Shown: positions 17,160 through 26,541, counted from the first letter of the stretch. The stretch is 64,000 bases of DNA from Pseudomonas mucoides (GCF_015461845.1 NZ_JACOPW010000004.1:186001-250000), one strand, 5' to 3'. Notes: generated by a model from the letters alone, not told the origin. Numbers and translations: made by a program.

Positions 17160-17553
17160 TTCCAGACCGATGGATTGGCTGCACGGGCGGCTCGGTACCG
17201 TGGTGCTGTGGGCGCTGCTGATTGTTCTGGAAAGTGCCGGGCAGATTGCGACCAAGGTCGGCGGCGATCAATTGGGGCAGATGACGTTCACCCTGCAATG
17301 GCTCCAGGCCGTGGTGGTCGACCCCGGCGTACTGAGTGCCGTGGGCTGCGGTATCGGGGCATTTTTTGTGTGGATGCTGATTTTGCGGCGCAGCAGTTTG
17401 TCGCTGGCGTTTCCACTCAGTTCATTGGTGTTTGTCGGGGTTCTGCTCGGCTCGTGGCTGGGGTTGGGGGAGCAGATCAGCGGGCTGCACTGGCTGGGGG
17501 TGGCGGTGATTATTGGCGGGATTGCGTTGCTGGCTGAAGGTGAAGAAACCTGA
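17152..17553 (+). CDS. small EamA/SMR-type membrane transporter, subunit 2
   Basis: 133 residues from ATG 17152 (a GTG at 17143 would add three residues). The start lies inside the end of the partner gene, overlapping by eight bases. Four membrane segments are seen. LESAGQIATKVGGDQLG matches the position of GQLCFKLGLDRLPE in the partner, and GLGEQISGLHWLGVAVIIGGIAL closes it. The two proteins share layout but little sequence, as in paired SMR systems. Role and substrate are not known. Confidence 0.75.
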   Translation: MPDSRPMDWLHGRLGTVVLWALLIVLESAGQIATKVGGDQLGQMTFTLQWLQAVVVDPGVLSAVGCGIGAFFVWMLILRRSSLSLAFPLSSLVFVGVLLGSWLGLGEQISGLHWLGVAVIIGGIALLAEGEET

Positions 17554-17588
17554 GACCTCACTTCTCCCACAGGGATTGCGCGTCCCGG

Positions 17589-18341
17589 TCACTGGAACTT
17601 GTAAGCAATAGCCGCCTGCACTGCCCCCTGATTGCTATCCCCAACCTGTTTGACGATGCTGCTATCCGCCGCCGAACCCGTCAGGTGTATCCAGCTCGCA
17701 CTGGTCAGCAACGACCAGTGCGGCGCCAGCGGAAACTCAAAGCTTTGGGTCAGCGCCACATTCTGCCAACCGCCCCCAGCGTTATACGACCGAACCCCGG
17801 AAGCCAACGACTCATCCCCACTCACACCAAAAAACGCCTGATTCTGCCGGGCATTGGCGAAGTGCGCCGTCACATTGGAGCTGCCAATCACCCCGCCCCC
17901 CACGGGATAACCCACCTCCCCGCCGACCCGGCCCAACACCCCGCCACGGGCGCCGACCGCTTGCCCGACCGAGGCAAACACCCGCCAGAAATCAGCCGGC
18001 GCGTACTGCACAAATCCGCCCACTTCGCCCATGTCCGGCACGTCGTGCAAGCCTTGCAGCTCACCGTTGGCAGTCCGTCCCGGCAGGTAATTTACGAACG
18101 GTCCGGCGCTGAAACCGTTGGCCTTCAACGCATTCCAGGTCAGGCCGTCATCCGTGTTGAGGCTGACATCCCCCCAATCCAGATCTAGGTACGGCACCGG
18201 CCGCACTTCGTAGCGACTGCCGCTCGGATCGTGTGGCTGATAGCTGAGACCCGCCCCGGCCTCGCCGGTAATGCCAGCCGCTGAAACACTGGCCGACAGG
18301 CACGTCAGCGCGGTGAATAGAACAACAGTGATCCTCGACAT
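17589..18341 (-). CDS. MipA/OmpV-family outer-membrane protein
   Basis: 250 residues from ATG 18341 (MSRITVVLFTALTCLSASVSA, a signal peptide with cleavage near residue 21). A longer reading from 18401 would put 20 charged residues ahead of the signal and is unlikely. The mature part is rich in Gly and aromatic residues with alternating beta-strand pattern: GEAGAGLSYQPHD, YEVRPVPYLDLDWGD, and a C-terminal AAIAYKFQ ending in an aromatic-x pattern usual for outer-membrane barrels. MipA was described as a scaffold between murein enzymes in E. coli, but most members have no proven role. Confidence 0.8.
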   Translation of the reverse strand: MSRITVVLFTALTCLSASVSAAGITGEAGAGLSYQPHDPSGSRYEVRPVPYLDLDWGDVSLNTDDGLTWNALKANGFSAGPFVNYLPGRTANGELQGLHDVPDMGEVGGFVQYAPADFWRVFASVGQAVGARGGVLGRVGGEVGYPVGGGVIGSSNVTAHFANARQNQAFFGVSGDESLASGVRSYNAGGGWQNVALTQSFEFPLAPHWSLLTSASWIHLTGSAADSSIVKQVGDSNQGAVQAAIAYKFQ

Positions 18342-18414
18342 GAGGCCATTCCTTGTACGGGACAGGCGCGCATCAATCCCCTTTTCACCTCCCCCGCGCA
18401 AGCACTCATGTTGT

Positions 18415-18430
18415 TTGTAGCGACCTACAA
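18415..18430 (+). promoter_or_regulatory. candidate activator site of the downstream NtrC-type regulator
   Basis: TTGTAGCGACCTACAA is a perfect inverted repeat, TTGTAG-N4-CTACAA. A second TTGTAG begins at 18435. They lie 64-79 bases upstream of a sigma-54 promoter, in a plausible enhancer position. Confidence 0.5.
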
Positions 18431-18493
18431 AAATTGTAGCTTCGCAGCACCCAACTCCTGCAAAAACCCCAGCACTGCTGGGCCAAACCCGGT

Positions 18494-18509
18494 TGGCACA
18501 GTCTCTGCT
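18494..18509 (+). promoter_or_regulatory. sigma-54 promoter of the phosphatase-aminotransferase operon
   Basis: TGGCACAGTCTCTGCT has the -24 GG and -12 GC with exactly ten bases between. It precedes the ATG at 18561 by about 50 bases. A sigma-54-dependent regulator is encoded in the same gene cluster. Confidence 0.8.
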
Positions 18510-18560
18510 CTATCCCTTTGGCAAGCGCAGACAGCGCGCAACGCCCAATAGGTACTGCAG

Positions 18561-19259
18561 ATGATTGACTGGCATATCGTGTGTGATTTCGACGGGACCA
18601 TCACCCGCACCGACGTGATCGACAGCATCCTCCAACGTTTTGCCGACCCGAGTTGGGAAGCGATCGAAAACGAGTGGCTGGCCGGCAATATCGGTTCCCG
18701 TGAATGCCTCAGCCGCCAGCTCGCGCTGGTCAAGGCCACACCCAATGAACTGCTCGGGTTCTTCGACTCCATCGAGATCGACCCGGACTTCCCCGACTTC
18801 GTCGACCACACCATCGGCCTCGGCGCTTCGTTTGAAGTGGTCAGCGACGGCATCGAACAAGGCATCGCCCGGATTCTGGCGCGCAACTATGTGAGCCTGT
18901 TGCCGATCCTCGCCAACCGCTTGCGTCAGCTCGACCACGACAGCTGGCGCATCGATTTCCCCCACGCCAGCGACGCCTGCCGCGCCGCTTCCGGCAACTG
19001 CAAATGCAAATCCACCCCCAGCACTAAACGCGTGCTGGTGATCGGCGATGGCCAGTCCGACATGTGCGTCGCCGCCACCGCCGATTTCGTGTTCGCCAAG
19101 GATCGCCTGGCCGAGCACTGCGAGCGCAACGGCATTCCTCACGCGCGCTTCGACAGCTTCGCCGAACTCCCCGCGTTGCTGGCCCTGCTTCCCAACGCCA
19201 GCGCTGCCAATGCCGAAACTTTCAACACAGAAAATCAGGAACTCTTCCACCATGTCTGA
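18561..19259 (+). CDS. MtnX-like HAD-IB phosphatase
   Basis: 232 residues. The first HAD motif is CDFDGTITRTD, with nucleophile Asp9 and Asp11. The third is VIGDGQSDMCVAATADFVFAK. This is the pattern of the phosphoserine-phosphatase/MtnX group, which removes phosphate from small metabolites in the cytoplasm. The Cys-rich stretch CRAASGNCKCK (residues 139-149) is unusual and could bind a metal. It overlaps the aminotransferase start by eight bases and is the first gene behind a sigma-54 promoter. No methionine-salvage partner is nearby, so mtnX itself is not supported. Confidence 0.82.
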   Translation: MIDWHIVCDFDGTITRTDVIDSILQRFADPSWEAIENEWLAGNIGSRECLSRQLALVKATPNELLGFFDSIEIDPDFPDFVDHTIGLGASFEVVSDGIEQGIARILARNYVSLLPILANRLRQLDHDSWRIDFPHASDACRAASGNCKCKSTPSTKRVLVIGDGQSDMCVAATADFVFAKDRLAEHCERNGIPHARFDSFAELPALLALLPNASAANAETFNTENQELFHHV

Positions 19260-20646
19260 TAGCCGAATCGCCACCCCTGAAGACCAGATCCTCCTGGATA
19301 AAGAAGCCAAATACTGCTCGTACGGCGACACCGTTCACTACATCGACCCGCCGCGTATTTTCAGCCGTTGCAAAGGCTCCTACGTCTGGGACACCGAAGA
19401 CCAGGCCTACCTCGACCTGCAAATGTGGTACTCGGCCGTCAACTTCGGCTACGCCAACCCACGCCTGAACACTGCACTGAAACAACAGATCGACACCCTG
19501 CCGCAGATCGCCAGCCAGTACCTGCACAAAGGCAAGATCGAGCTCTCGGAAATGATCGCGGTCGATGCCAAGAAGAAGTTCGGCCTCGACGGTCGCGTGC
19601 ACTTCAACGTCGGCGGCTCGCAGTCCATCGAGGACTCGCTGAAAGTCGTGCGCAACGCCACCAACGGCAAAAGCCTGATGTTCGCCTTCGAGGGCGGTTA
19701 CCACGGCCGTACGCTGGGCGCCTCGTCGATTACCTCCAGCTACCGCTATCGCCGCCGCTATGGCCACTTTGGCGAGCGCGCCAATTTCATCCCGTTCCCG
19801 TACCACTTCCGAGGCCCGAAAGGCATGACCAAGGAAGAGTACGGCAGCCAGTGCGTGCAGCAATTCGCCCGCCTGTTCGAGACCGAATACAACGGCGTCT
19901 GGGACCCGAAAGTCGGCCAGAGTGAATACGCAGCCTTCTACGTCGAGCCGATCCAGGGCACCGGCGGCTACGTGATTCCGCCGATGAACCTCTACAGCGA
20001 ACTCAAGCATGTGCTGGATCAGCACGGCATCCTGATGGTGGTCGACGAAATCCAGATGGGTTTCTACCGCACCGGCAAGCTGTGGTCGATCGAGCACTTC
20101 GACGTCAAACCGGACGTCATCGTCTTTGGCAAAGCCTTGACCAACGGCCTCAATCCGCTGGGCGGCATCTGGGCCAAGGAAGAGCTGATCAACCCGAAAA
20201 TCTTCCCGCCAGGTTCGACCCACTCGACCTTTGCCTCCAACCCGTTGGGCACGGCGGTGGGCCTGGAAATGTTCAAGATGACCAGCGAGTTCGACTACGG
20301 CGCCATGGTGATGAACAAGGGCAAGTACTTCCTCGAAGGCCTGAAAGACTTGCAGAAGCGCTACCCGATCATCGGCGACGTCGACGGCCTGGGCCTGGCC
20401 CTGCGCTGCGAAATCTGCGGCCCGGACAGTTTCACACCGGACAAGGCGACCCTGGATTTCATGGTCGATGAAGGCATGAAGGGCGACATCGAAATCGACG
20501 GCAAACGCCTCGGTTTGATTCTCGATGTGGGCGGTTACTACAAAAACGTGATCACCCTCGCGCCTTCGCTGGAAATCAGCTACCCGGAAATCGACCTCGG
20601 CATCGCCCTGCTCGACCGCTTGCTTGATCGGGCCATGAAACGATGA
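19252..20646 (+). CDS. class III PLP-dependent aminotransferase
   Basis: 464 residues from ATG 19252. The pyridoxal-phosphate lysine is Lys294 in VFGKALTNGLNPLGG, and the Asp of VVDEIQMG upstream of it is conserved. FEGGYHGRTLGASS and GSTHSTFASNPLGTA are class III landmarks. The family transfers omega- or alpha-amino groups, or acts as an isomerase or lyase. An acceptor cannot be named. It is coupled to the phosphatase before it (eight-base overlap) and to the hydrolase after it (four-base overlap), so all three should work in one route, perhaps on a phosphorylated amino compound. Confidence 0.85.
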   Translation: MSDSRIATPEDQILLDKEAKYCSYGDTVHYIDPPRIFSRCKGSYVWDTEDQAYLDLQMWYSAVNFGYANPRLNTALKQQIDTLPQIASQYLHKGKIELSEMIAVDAKKKFGLDGRVHFNVGGSQSIEDSLKVVRNATNGKSLMFAFEGGYHGRTLGASSITSSYRYRRRYGHFGERANFIPFPYHFRGPKGMTKEEYGSQCVQQFARLFETEYNGVWDPKVGQSEYAAFYVEPIQGTGGYVIPPMNLYSELKHVLDQHGILMVVDEIQMGFYRTGKLWSIEHFDVKPDVIVFGKALTNGLNPLGGIWAKEELINPKIFPPGSTHSTFASNPLGTAVGLEMFKMTSEFDYGAMVMNKGKYFLEGLKDLQKRYPIIGDVDGLGLALRCEICGPDSFTPDKATLDFMVDEGMKGDIEIDGKRLGLILDVGGYYKNVITLAPSLEISYPEIDLGIALLDRLLDRAMKR

Positions 20647-21521
20647 ATGCCGCAGAGATCGACATGGGCGAAGGCAGCGCCGGTTTCGTTCTCGGCTCAG
20701 GGGAGGTCGCGGTGTTGTTGATCCACGGCCTCACCGGCACCCCGACCGAGTTGCGTCGGGTGGCCATGGGCCTGGCCAAGGCCGGGTGCACGGTGTATGT
20801 GCCGACCCTGGCCGGCCATTGCGGGAACAACGCCGACCTGCAAGCCACCGGTTGGCGCGACTGGTATGAGAGCGCGCGCAACACCTTCGTTGGCGTGCGA
20901 CGCAAGCACCCGCATGTGTTCGTCGGCGGTCTGTCCATGGGCGCGGTGTTGTCGATGTACCTGGCCGCCGAACATCCGGGGCAGATCGAAGGGTTGTTGC
21001 TGTACTCGACGACCCTGCGCTACGACGGCTGGAACATGCCCTGGGTGGCGAAATTGAGCAGCCTGGTGATGTCGATTCCCTACGGCGTGCACCTGTGCCG
21101 CTTCAACGAAAAATCACCGTTCGGCATCAAGGACGAACGCTTGCGCGCCATCGTTGAACGACAGATGAAGGCCGGTGAAAGCAGCAATGCCGGACTGCTG
21201 ACCATGTCCGGGGTCAGTGTTCGCGAACTGCATCGGCTGGTGGCGGCGGTGAAAAAACGCATGCCGCAGATCACCACTCAGGCGTTGGTGCTGCACTCGA
21301 AGGAAGACGACATCACCAGCGCATGGAATGCCGATTACGTTGAGCGAAAACTCGGTGGTCCGGTGGTGAAGGTGCTGCTCGACGATTGCTATCACATGAT
21401 CACCGTCGACCTGCAATACCGCCGCGTGGTGGAGCTGAGCGCCGATTTCATCCAGCACCGTTTCATGCAACAAGGCTACGCCCCGCAACCCGTGCGCAAG
21501 GAATATCGCCAATTGGCCTGA
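20643..21521 (+). CDS. alpha/beta-hydrolase (carboxylesterase-like)
   Basis: 292 residues. The oxyanion-hole region is LIHGLTGTPTELRRVA. The nucleophile elbow is GGLSMGAVLS with Ser98, and the likely catalytic His is in DCYHMITVD near residue 248. It resembles Est30-type carboxylesterases and monoacylglycerol lipases. It has no signal peptide and should be cytoplasmic. It overlaps the aminotransferase gene by four bases. An ester or thioester product of the same route is a reasonable substrate; this is inference. Confidence 0.8.
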   Translation: MNAAEIDMGEGSAGFVLGSGEVAVLLIHGLTGTPTELRRVAMGLAKAGCTVYVPTLAGHCGNNADLQATGWRDWYESARNTFVGVRRKHPHVFVGGLSMGAVLSMYLAAEHPGQIEGLLLYSTTLRYDGWNMPWVAKLSSLVMSIPYGVHLCRFNEKSPFGIKDERLRAIVERQMKAGESSNAGLLTMSGVSVRELHRLVAAVKKRMPQITTQALVLHSKEDDITSAWNADYVERKLGGPVVKVLLDDCYHMITVDLQYRRVVELSADFIQHRFMQQGYAPQPVRKEYRQLA

Positions 21522-21659
21522 ACACGACCTGTAGTTGACTCATGTAGCCGCTGGCGAAGCCTGCGGCTACAGGGATCGGTGGCGCCTTTTCCGGGGCGAA
21601 GTCGGCTACTGTATTGAAACGGTTTATCCAATCGGACCTGCTGCGATAAGCGAAACCCA

Positions 21660-23432
21660 ATGCCTAAAGAATCACCCGTCATCGCCCGACCGTTCACCCT
21701 CTCCGGCTGGAGCCTGCAGCGCAAACTGGTGCTCGCCTTCTGGTTGGTCAGCGTGATCCCGACCATGATCGCCGCCGAACTGGCCGCCACCACGCTGTCG
21801 CAGATTTTCGACAGCAACGTGCGCATCTGGCTGCAGGAATCGACCAAGATTGTCGAAGACGAAATCAGCGAAATTCTCCACGAAAACGCCCGAGCGGCGC
21901 AGTTGTTCCTGCGATATACCCGCCCGCCCACGGATCGACTATCGACCCGACACGATCAACTGACCGCCGACATCGCTGACTCGATGGGCATCGACGTGGT
22001 GGCACTGGTGCGTAACAGCGATCACCAAGTGCTGTTCAGCACCGTCTCCGACGACATCACCCGCCAGATCAGCACCGCCCCCAAAGCGGTGTTGCAGACC
22101 CTGCAAGTCGGCGGCGTGGCAACCGGCACGGTGGTCTCGACCTTCGAGACCGAACAGCAAGGCATCGACTACAAACTGGTGATCGCCACTTACCTGGACA
22201 GCAGTTTCCTCACCAGTGTGGCCGATGTGCATTCCCTTGATTTGCGCTTGTACCTGGCCAAGGCCAATGACTTTTCGGAAGTCTTCTCGACCCAGCGCTT
22301 CGAAGATCACCCGGCGACTGTGCCGGAGAACATCGAACAGATCCTGCGCACCACCAAGCAACCCATCGAACAATTCACCAACCGCTACAGCGGTATCTAT
22401 CAGCCGATATTCAACGAAAACGGCCAGTTGCAAGGCGTGATTTTCAGTGGCCTGCTGCGCCACTCCAGCCTGGTCGGGCTGGTGAACCAGAGCAACCTGT
22501 TCATCCTGATTTTTCTGCTCAGTTCGGCGGCGTCCCTGGCGGTCGGCTGGCTGGTGTCGCAGCGACTGACCAAGCCGTTGCGCGGCCTGGCTAAAGGCGT
22601 GCAAGCGGTGATTGCCGGTGATTACCGCCAACGCCTGGTGGTCACCGGCGGCGACGAACTGGCGGAACTGAGCAGCACCTTCAACCACATGAGCGAACGC
22701 CTCGGCGAGTTGCAACACCTGGAATCACAGCTGCGCCGTCGCGACCGTCTGCATGCACTGGGCGAAGTGGCGATGGGCCTGGCCCATGAAATCCGTAACC
22801 CGCTGGGCATCATCAAAACCGCCACGCAATTGCTGCACCGGCGCGCCGATTTGCCCGAGACCGACAAGCGTCACCTGGAATACGTGGTCAGCGAAGTCAG
22901 CCGCATCAACGACCTGATCACTGACTTTCTCGACTTCGCCAAGCCCAGCGCACCGATGCGCTCGACACAACTGGCGCGTCCGCTGGTGGATGAGCTGATC
23001 GGCTTCTGCGCCCCGGAACTGGCCAGCCACCACATCGAGGTGCGCATCGACGACCAGGCGCCGGCCGCGACCCTATATGCCGATGCGCGGCAACTCAAGC
23101 AGGCCGGGCTGAACCTGATCGTCAATGCCATCGACGCCATGCCCGAGGGCGGTCGCCTGACGGTCGGGATCAGCAGCGAACAGCACTACACCGTCATTCG
23201 CATCAGCGACACCGGCCAGGGCATCGCCCCGGACATGCTCGAACGGATCTTCACGCCGTTCGTCACCACCAAGGCGTCCGGTACCGGGCTGGGTCTGGCC
23301 AAGGTCTTCTCGATCATGGAAAGTCATGACGGACGCATCGAATGCGTCAGTGAAAAAGAGGCCGGGGCGACCTTCACCTTGTACATCCCGGCCAACGACG
23401 AACACTTCGACAGGGGCAGTGATGACACATAA
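21660..23432 (+). CDS. sensor histidine kinase (HAMP, HisKA, HATPase)
   Basis: 590 residues. A first membrane segment near residues 20-42 (LVLAFWLVSVIPTMIAAEL), a periplasmic domain of about 230 residues, and a second segment near 280-300 (LFILIFLLSSAASLAVGWLVS) are followed by HAMP, then HisKA with His376 in GLAHEIRNPLG. The ATPase has DTGQGIAPD and GTGLGLA. It overlaps the regulator gene by 11 bases. It follows the phosphatase-aminotransferase-hydrolase genes after 138 bases and probably senses their substrate or an envelope signal. Confidence 0.9.
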   Translation: MPKESPVIARPFTLSGWSLQRKLVLAFWLVSVIPTMIAAELAATTLSQIFDSNVRIWLQESTKIVEDEISEILHENARAAQLFLRYTRPPTDRLSTRHDQLTADIADSMGIDVVALVRNSDHQVLFSTVSDDITRQISTAPKAVLQTLQVGGVATGTVVSTFETEQQGIDYKLVIATYLDSSFLTSVADVHSLDLRLYLAKANDFSEVFSTQRFEDHPATVPENIEQILRTTKQPIEQFTNRYSGIYQPIFNENGQLQGVIFSGLLRHSSLVGLVNQSNLFILIFLLSSAASLAVGWLVSQRLTKPLRGLAKGVQAVIAGDYRQRLVVTGGDELAELSSTFNHMSERLGELQHLESQLRRRDRLHALGEVAMGLAHEIRNPLGIIKTATQLLHRRADLPETDKRHLEYVVSEVSRINDLITDFLDFAKPSAPMRSTQLARPLVDELIGFCAPELASHHIEVRIDDQAPAATLYADARQLKQAGLNLIVNAIDAMPEGGRLTVGISSEQHYTVIRISDTGQGIAPDMLERIFTPFVTTKASGTGLGLAKVFSIMESHDGRIECVSEKEAGATFTLYIPANDEHFDRGSDDT

Positions 23433-24810
23433 CGTACTGGTGGTCGACGACGAACCCAAGCTGTGCGACCTGCTGGCATCGGCCTTGAGTCAGAGCGGCA
23501 TTCAGGTGTTCACCGCCAGCAATGGCCTGCACGCACTCAAGGTGCTGGAGTGCGATGACATCGACCTGGTGATCAGCGACTGGCGCATGCCCGGCATGGA
23601 CGGCCCGCAATTGCTCGCGGAAATCAAAACCCGCTACCCGCACTTGCCGGTGATCGTCATGACCGCCTACAGCACGGTGAAAAACGCCGTGCAGTCAATG
23701 CGCAACGGTGCCTTCGACTACATCGCCAAGCCGTTCGACATCGACGAACTGGACATCACCGTCAACAAAGCCCTGCAATTTCGCGACATCCTCAAAGACA
23801 ACCAGCGCATGCGCGCCGAGCTCGACGAACACCAGCAGATCGACAGCCTGATCGGCGACAGCCCGAACTTCCGCCGGGTGCTGCACGCCATCGACTCGGT
23901 GCGTGAAAGCAACGCGACCATCCTGCTGACCGGCGAGAGCGGCACCGGCAAGGAAATGGTCGCCCGCGCCATCCACAAACACGGCAATCGCGCGGACAAG
24001 CCCTTCGTCGCGGTGAACTGCGCGGCGATTCCGGAAGGCCTGCTGGAAAGTGAAATGTTCGGCCACCGCAAAGGCGCGTTTACCGGCGCCGTGGCGGATC
24101 GGGTCGGGCGTTTCATGCAGGCGGACAAAGGCACGCTGTTTCTCGATGAAATCGGTGAAATGCCGCTGGCCTTGCAGGCGAAAATCCTGCGGGCGTTGCA
24201 GGAGCGAGTGATCGAACCGGTGGGCGATCCGCGCGAGCGCAAAGTGGATGTACGGGTGATCGCGGCGACCAACAAAAACTTGCTGGAGGCGGTGGCGAAC
24301 AAGGAGTTTCGCGAAGACCTTTACTACCGCCTCAATGTGTTCCCGATTCCGTTACCGGCGCTGCGCGAGCGGGTCGAAGACATCGCGCCACTGGCCCGGC
24401 ATTTCGCCCATACGCTGGGGGTCACGGCGGGCAAACGCATCACCGGTTTCAGCGCCGAGGCGTTGCAGGCAATGGCCAATTATTCGTGGCCGGGGAATAT
24501 TCGAGAACTGCAAAACTGCGTGGAACGCGCGACCATCGTCGCGTCGGCGGCGGTGATTGAAGAGGAGGATCTGCCGGCGTATTTGTTTGCTTCACGATCG
24601 GCTGACCGTGGTGTTCTGGTCGCAGAAGGCAGCGTGCCGGCGGACCTGGAAGCGGCACTGGCGCAAGTGGAGAAATCCTACATTCTGGCGGCGTTGGCGC
24701 AGAGCAATGGCGTGCAGGCGGCGGCGGCGCAGTTGATCGGCATCTCCGAGCGCAGCTTTTGGTATCGGCTGAAAAAGCTCGGCATCCACGTCGACAAAAT
24801 CGTCCGCTGA
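23422..24810 (+). CDS. NtrC-family sigma-54 response regulator
   Basis: 462 residues from ATG 23422. Receiver domain with Asp53 (LVISDWRMPGMD), AAA+ domain with GESGTGKEM, the intact sigma-54 loop GAFTGA, and FLDEIGEM, then a Fis-type DNA-binding end (AAAAQLIGISERSFWYRLKKL). It needs phosphorylation by the kinase overlapping its start. The sigma-54 promoter at 18494, with a palindrome upstream of it, is the most likely target, which would make the cluster self-contained. Confidence 0.92.
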   Translation: MTHNVLVVDDEPKLCDLLASALSQSGIQVFTASNGLHALKVLECDDIDLVISDWRMPGMDGPQLLAEIKTRYPHLPVIVMTAYSTVKNAVQSMRNGAFDYIAKPFDIDELDITVNKALQFRDILKDNQRMRAELDEHQQIDSLIGDSPNFRRVLHAIDSVRESNATILLTGESGTGKEMVARAIHKHGNRADKPFVAVNCAAIPEGLLESEMFGHRKGAFTGAVADRVGRFMQADKGTLFLDEIGEMPLALQAKILRALQERVIEPVGDPRERKVDVRVIAATNKNLLEAVANKEFREDLYYRLNVFPIPLPALRERVEDIAPLARHFAHTLGVTAGKRITGFSAEALQAMANYSWPGNIRELQNCVERATIVASAAVIEEEDLPAYLFASRSADRGVLVAEGSVPADLEAALAQVEKSYILAALAQSNGVQAAAAQLIGISERSFWYRLKKLGIHVDKIVR

Positions 24811-24812
24811 AT

Positions 24813-24840
24813 CTTGTGGGAGCGGCCTCGCTCCCACAAG
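24813..24840. terminator. perfect hairpin between convergent genes
   Basis: CTTGTGGGAGCG and CGCTCCCACAAG form a perfect 12-base-pair stem with a four-base loop. It lies between the regulator stop (24810) and the lipoprotein stop (24847). There is no T run, so it may be a REP-like half element that also ends transcription. Confidence 0.65.
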
Positions 24841-24846
24841 GTCGCA

Positions 24847-25755
24847 TCAATGCCCGTAAACCTTCTGCAACTGCGCTTGGGTCAACGCATCCTCAAACGG
24901 CACCGGCACCGATTTCACTGCCCCGTAAAGGTTGCGATAACGCCAGTAACTGCCATTGTTGGCCAATTGATAGCCCCGCTCGACCACACGCTGGCCATCG
25001 AGGCTATAACGCAAGGTTTCCTGGGCTGCCGCGGGCGGTGTCGGTTGCATCAGGTCGGTGGACAGAACGCGCATCGATTCATCGATACACTCGTCGAGCA
25101 CCGCCGTGACCTTCGCCAAATCGAGGCTGCCGTCATCGATGCATTCCTTGCCACAGCGCCGAATCGGCTGGCTGACGACTTCGATGCGCATGCGATACAG
25201 CGCCGAACCGGCAATGTCCTGGACTTGCACCTGATTGATCAACACAAAGCTGCCACGATCCGGGGTCAGCATCAGCTTGGGTTCAATCACCAGCCGCGCG
25301 GTGACCTGCCCCTCTCCCTGCTTGAACCCGGCCACTTGCGATGCCTGTTGATAACGCTGTTGCAGACGCTCCTGCAACGGAACGCCTGCCAGCAAGTCGG
25401 CCATCGGTCGCGCCTCGTTGAGCGCGGCTTTTTCCGCGTCGCGCTGCAAGCTGCCGCTGCCCATCTGGGTGTTGATCAGGCTGGCCAACAACAAGCCTGC
25501 CACCCCGGCACTGTTGCCTGAACTGGCCACCAGATTCTGACTCGATGAAGCTGCTTGCAGGGCGGCCTTAGAGTCAATCACGGTGCTGGCACCGACAAAG
25601 GTTCGCGGCAGCTGCACGTCGACCTTAAGCCCGTGGGCCTGCACGTAAGGCAAGGCACTTTGATCCTTGAAACCGGCCTCAGGGGCCGGTTTTTGCGCAC
25701 ACCCGGCCAGCATCAGCAGGGCCAGGGCACCGGCCACCGTGGGCAAACGCATCAT
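24847..25755 (-). CDS. predicted lipoprotein, unknown function (downstream of a lipoprotein pair)
   Basis: 302 residues. The lipobox LMLAGC places the lipidated Cys at residue 19; the next residues AQKP carry no Asp at +2, which suggests the outer membrane. The rest has no domain I can name. Its ATG overlaps the stop of the upstream lipoprotein gene by four bases, so the two are made together. A segment with LLASLINTQMGSGS is the only marked hydrophobic part after the signal. The pair may form an envelope complex. Confidence 0.75.
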   Translation of the reverse strand: MMRLPTVAGALALLMLAGCAQKPAPEAGFKDQSALPYVQAHGLKVDVQLPRTFVGASTVIDSKAALQAASSSQNLVASSGNSAGVAGLLLASLINTQMGSGSLQRDAEKAALNEARPMADLLAGVPLQERLQQRYQQASQVAGFKQGEGQVTARLVIEPKLMLTPDRGSFVLINQVQVQDIAGSALYRMRIEVVSQPIRRCGKECIDDGSLDLAKVTAVLDECIDESMRVLSTDLMQPTPPAAAQETLRYSLDGQRVVERGYQLANNGSYWRYRNLYGAVKSVPVPFEDALTQAQLQKVYGH

Positions 25756-26447
25756 TGCGCGAACGGGGTGATCATTTGCTGACGGCTATTGTCCATTGCC
25801 TGATAGAACGCGTTGGACAGGTTGGCATAGGTCGGCTCGTCCCACTCGCCCTGGGCGGCCTGGGTAGCGACAAAGGGTTTGAACCACAGCAGTTTGTTGT
25901 CGGCCAGATCGATCACCATGCCCTGCCCGCCCACCTGCGCCATCGGCACGCTGGTCGGCACGACGCTGTAGTAGCTGCGGGTAGCGCCGGTGGCGTAGAC
26001 ATTCACCAGCAGCAGGCGATCGACGCCGTAGGCGTTCTTGACCGGCGTCATGTCCCGGGTCATGTAGCCTTCGCGGAAACTGGTTTCCTTATAGGCCTTC
26101 AAGTCGACCGGCTCGTTGATCCGTTTGGCTTTGTAACCCTTGGCCTGCAGTTTGGCGACAATCACATCCGGCAAGGTTTTAAGATCGCTCACTTGCCATT
26201 TTTCGACGTTGTCACTGAGTTTGCTGTTTACGCCCTTGTTGATGGCGTAATCGATAATCCCCTGATTGCCGGTCAACGCCAGCACCGGTTCCGGCACCAC
26301 TGTAATCGCCACGCCGATAGTCGGTTCCTTGGCATCCCAGAATTGCTGGTCCAGCGGTACAGGAGGTTGCACGTGAGCACAGCCAGTGAGGGTCAGGCAG
26401 GCGAGCACTGTCAGCGCAGCCCAGGTGCGTAGAGCGTGAAAAGTCAT
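25752..26447 (-). CDS. predicted lipoprotein, unknown function (first of a pair)
   Basis: 231 residues. The signal peptide ends in LTLTGC with Cys23 as lipid anchor, followed by AHVQPPVP. The mature protein is a mixed fold with KTLPDVIVAKLQAKGYKAKR and DRLLLVNVYATGATRSYYS. I do not recognise a family with confidence. It overlaps the following lipoprotein gene by four bases. The gene is 94 bases downstream of the DsbA-like gene on the same strand. Confidence 0.75.
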   Translation of the reverse strand: MTFHALRTWAALTVLACLTLTGCAHVQPPVPLDQQFWDAKEPTIGVAITVVPEPVLALTGNQGIIDYAINKGVNSKLSDNVEKWQVSDLKTLPDVIVAKLQAKGYKAKRINEPVDLKAYKETSFREGYMTRDMTPVKNAYGVDRLLLVNVYATGATRSYYSVVPTSVPMAQVGGQGMVIDLADNKLLWFKPFVATQAAQGEWDEPTYANLSNAFYQAMDNSRQQMITPFAQ

Positions 26448-26541
26448 GGATCAAGTCCCTATGATTATTAGCGGTGCTGTCTGTGTCGGCAGCACCACTA
26501 ACAACTGTAGTGGCACATTGATATTTTTTGCCCAGCCGTCG

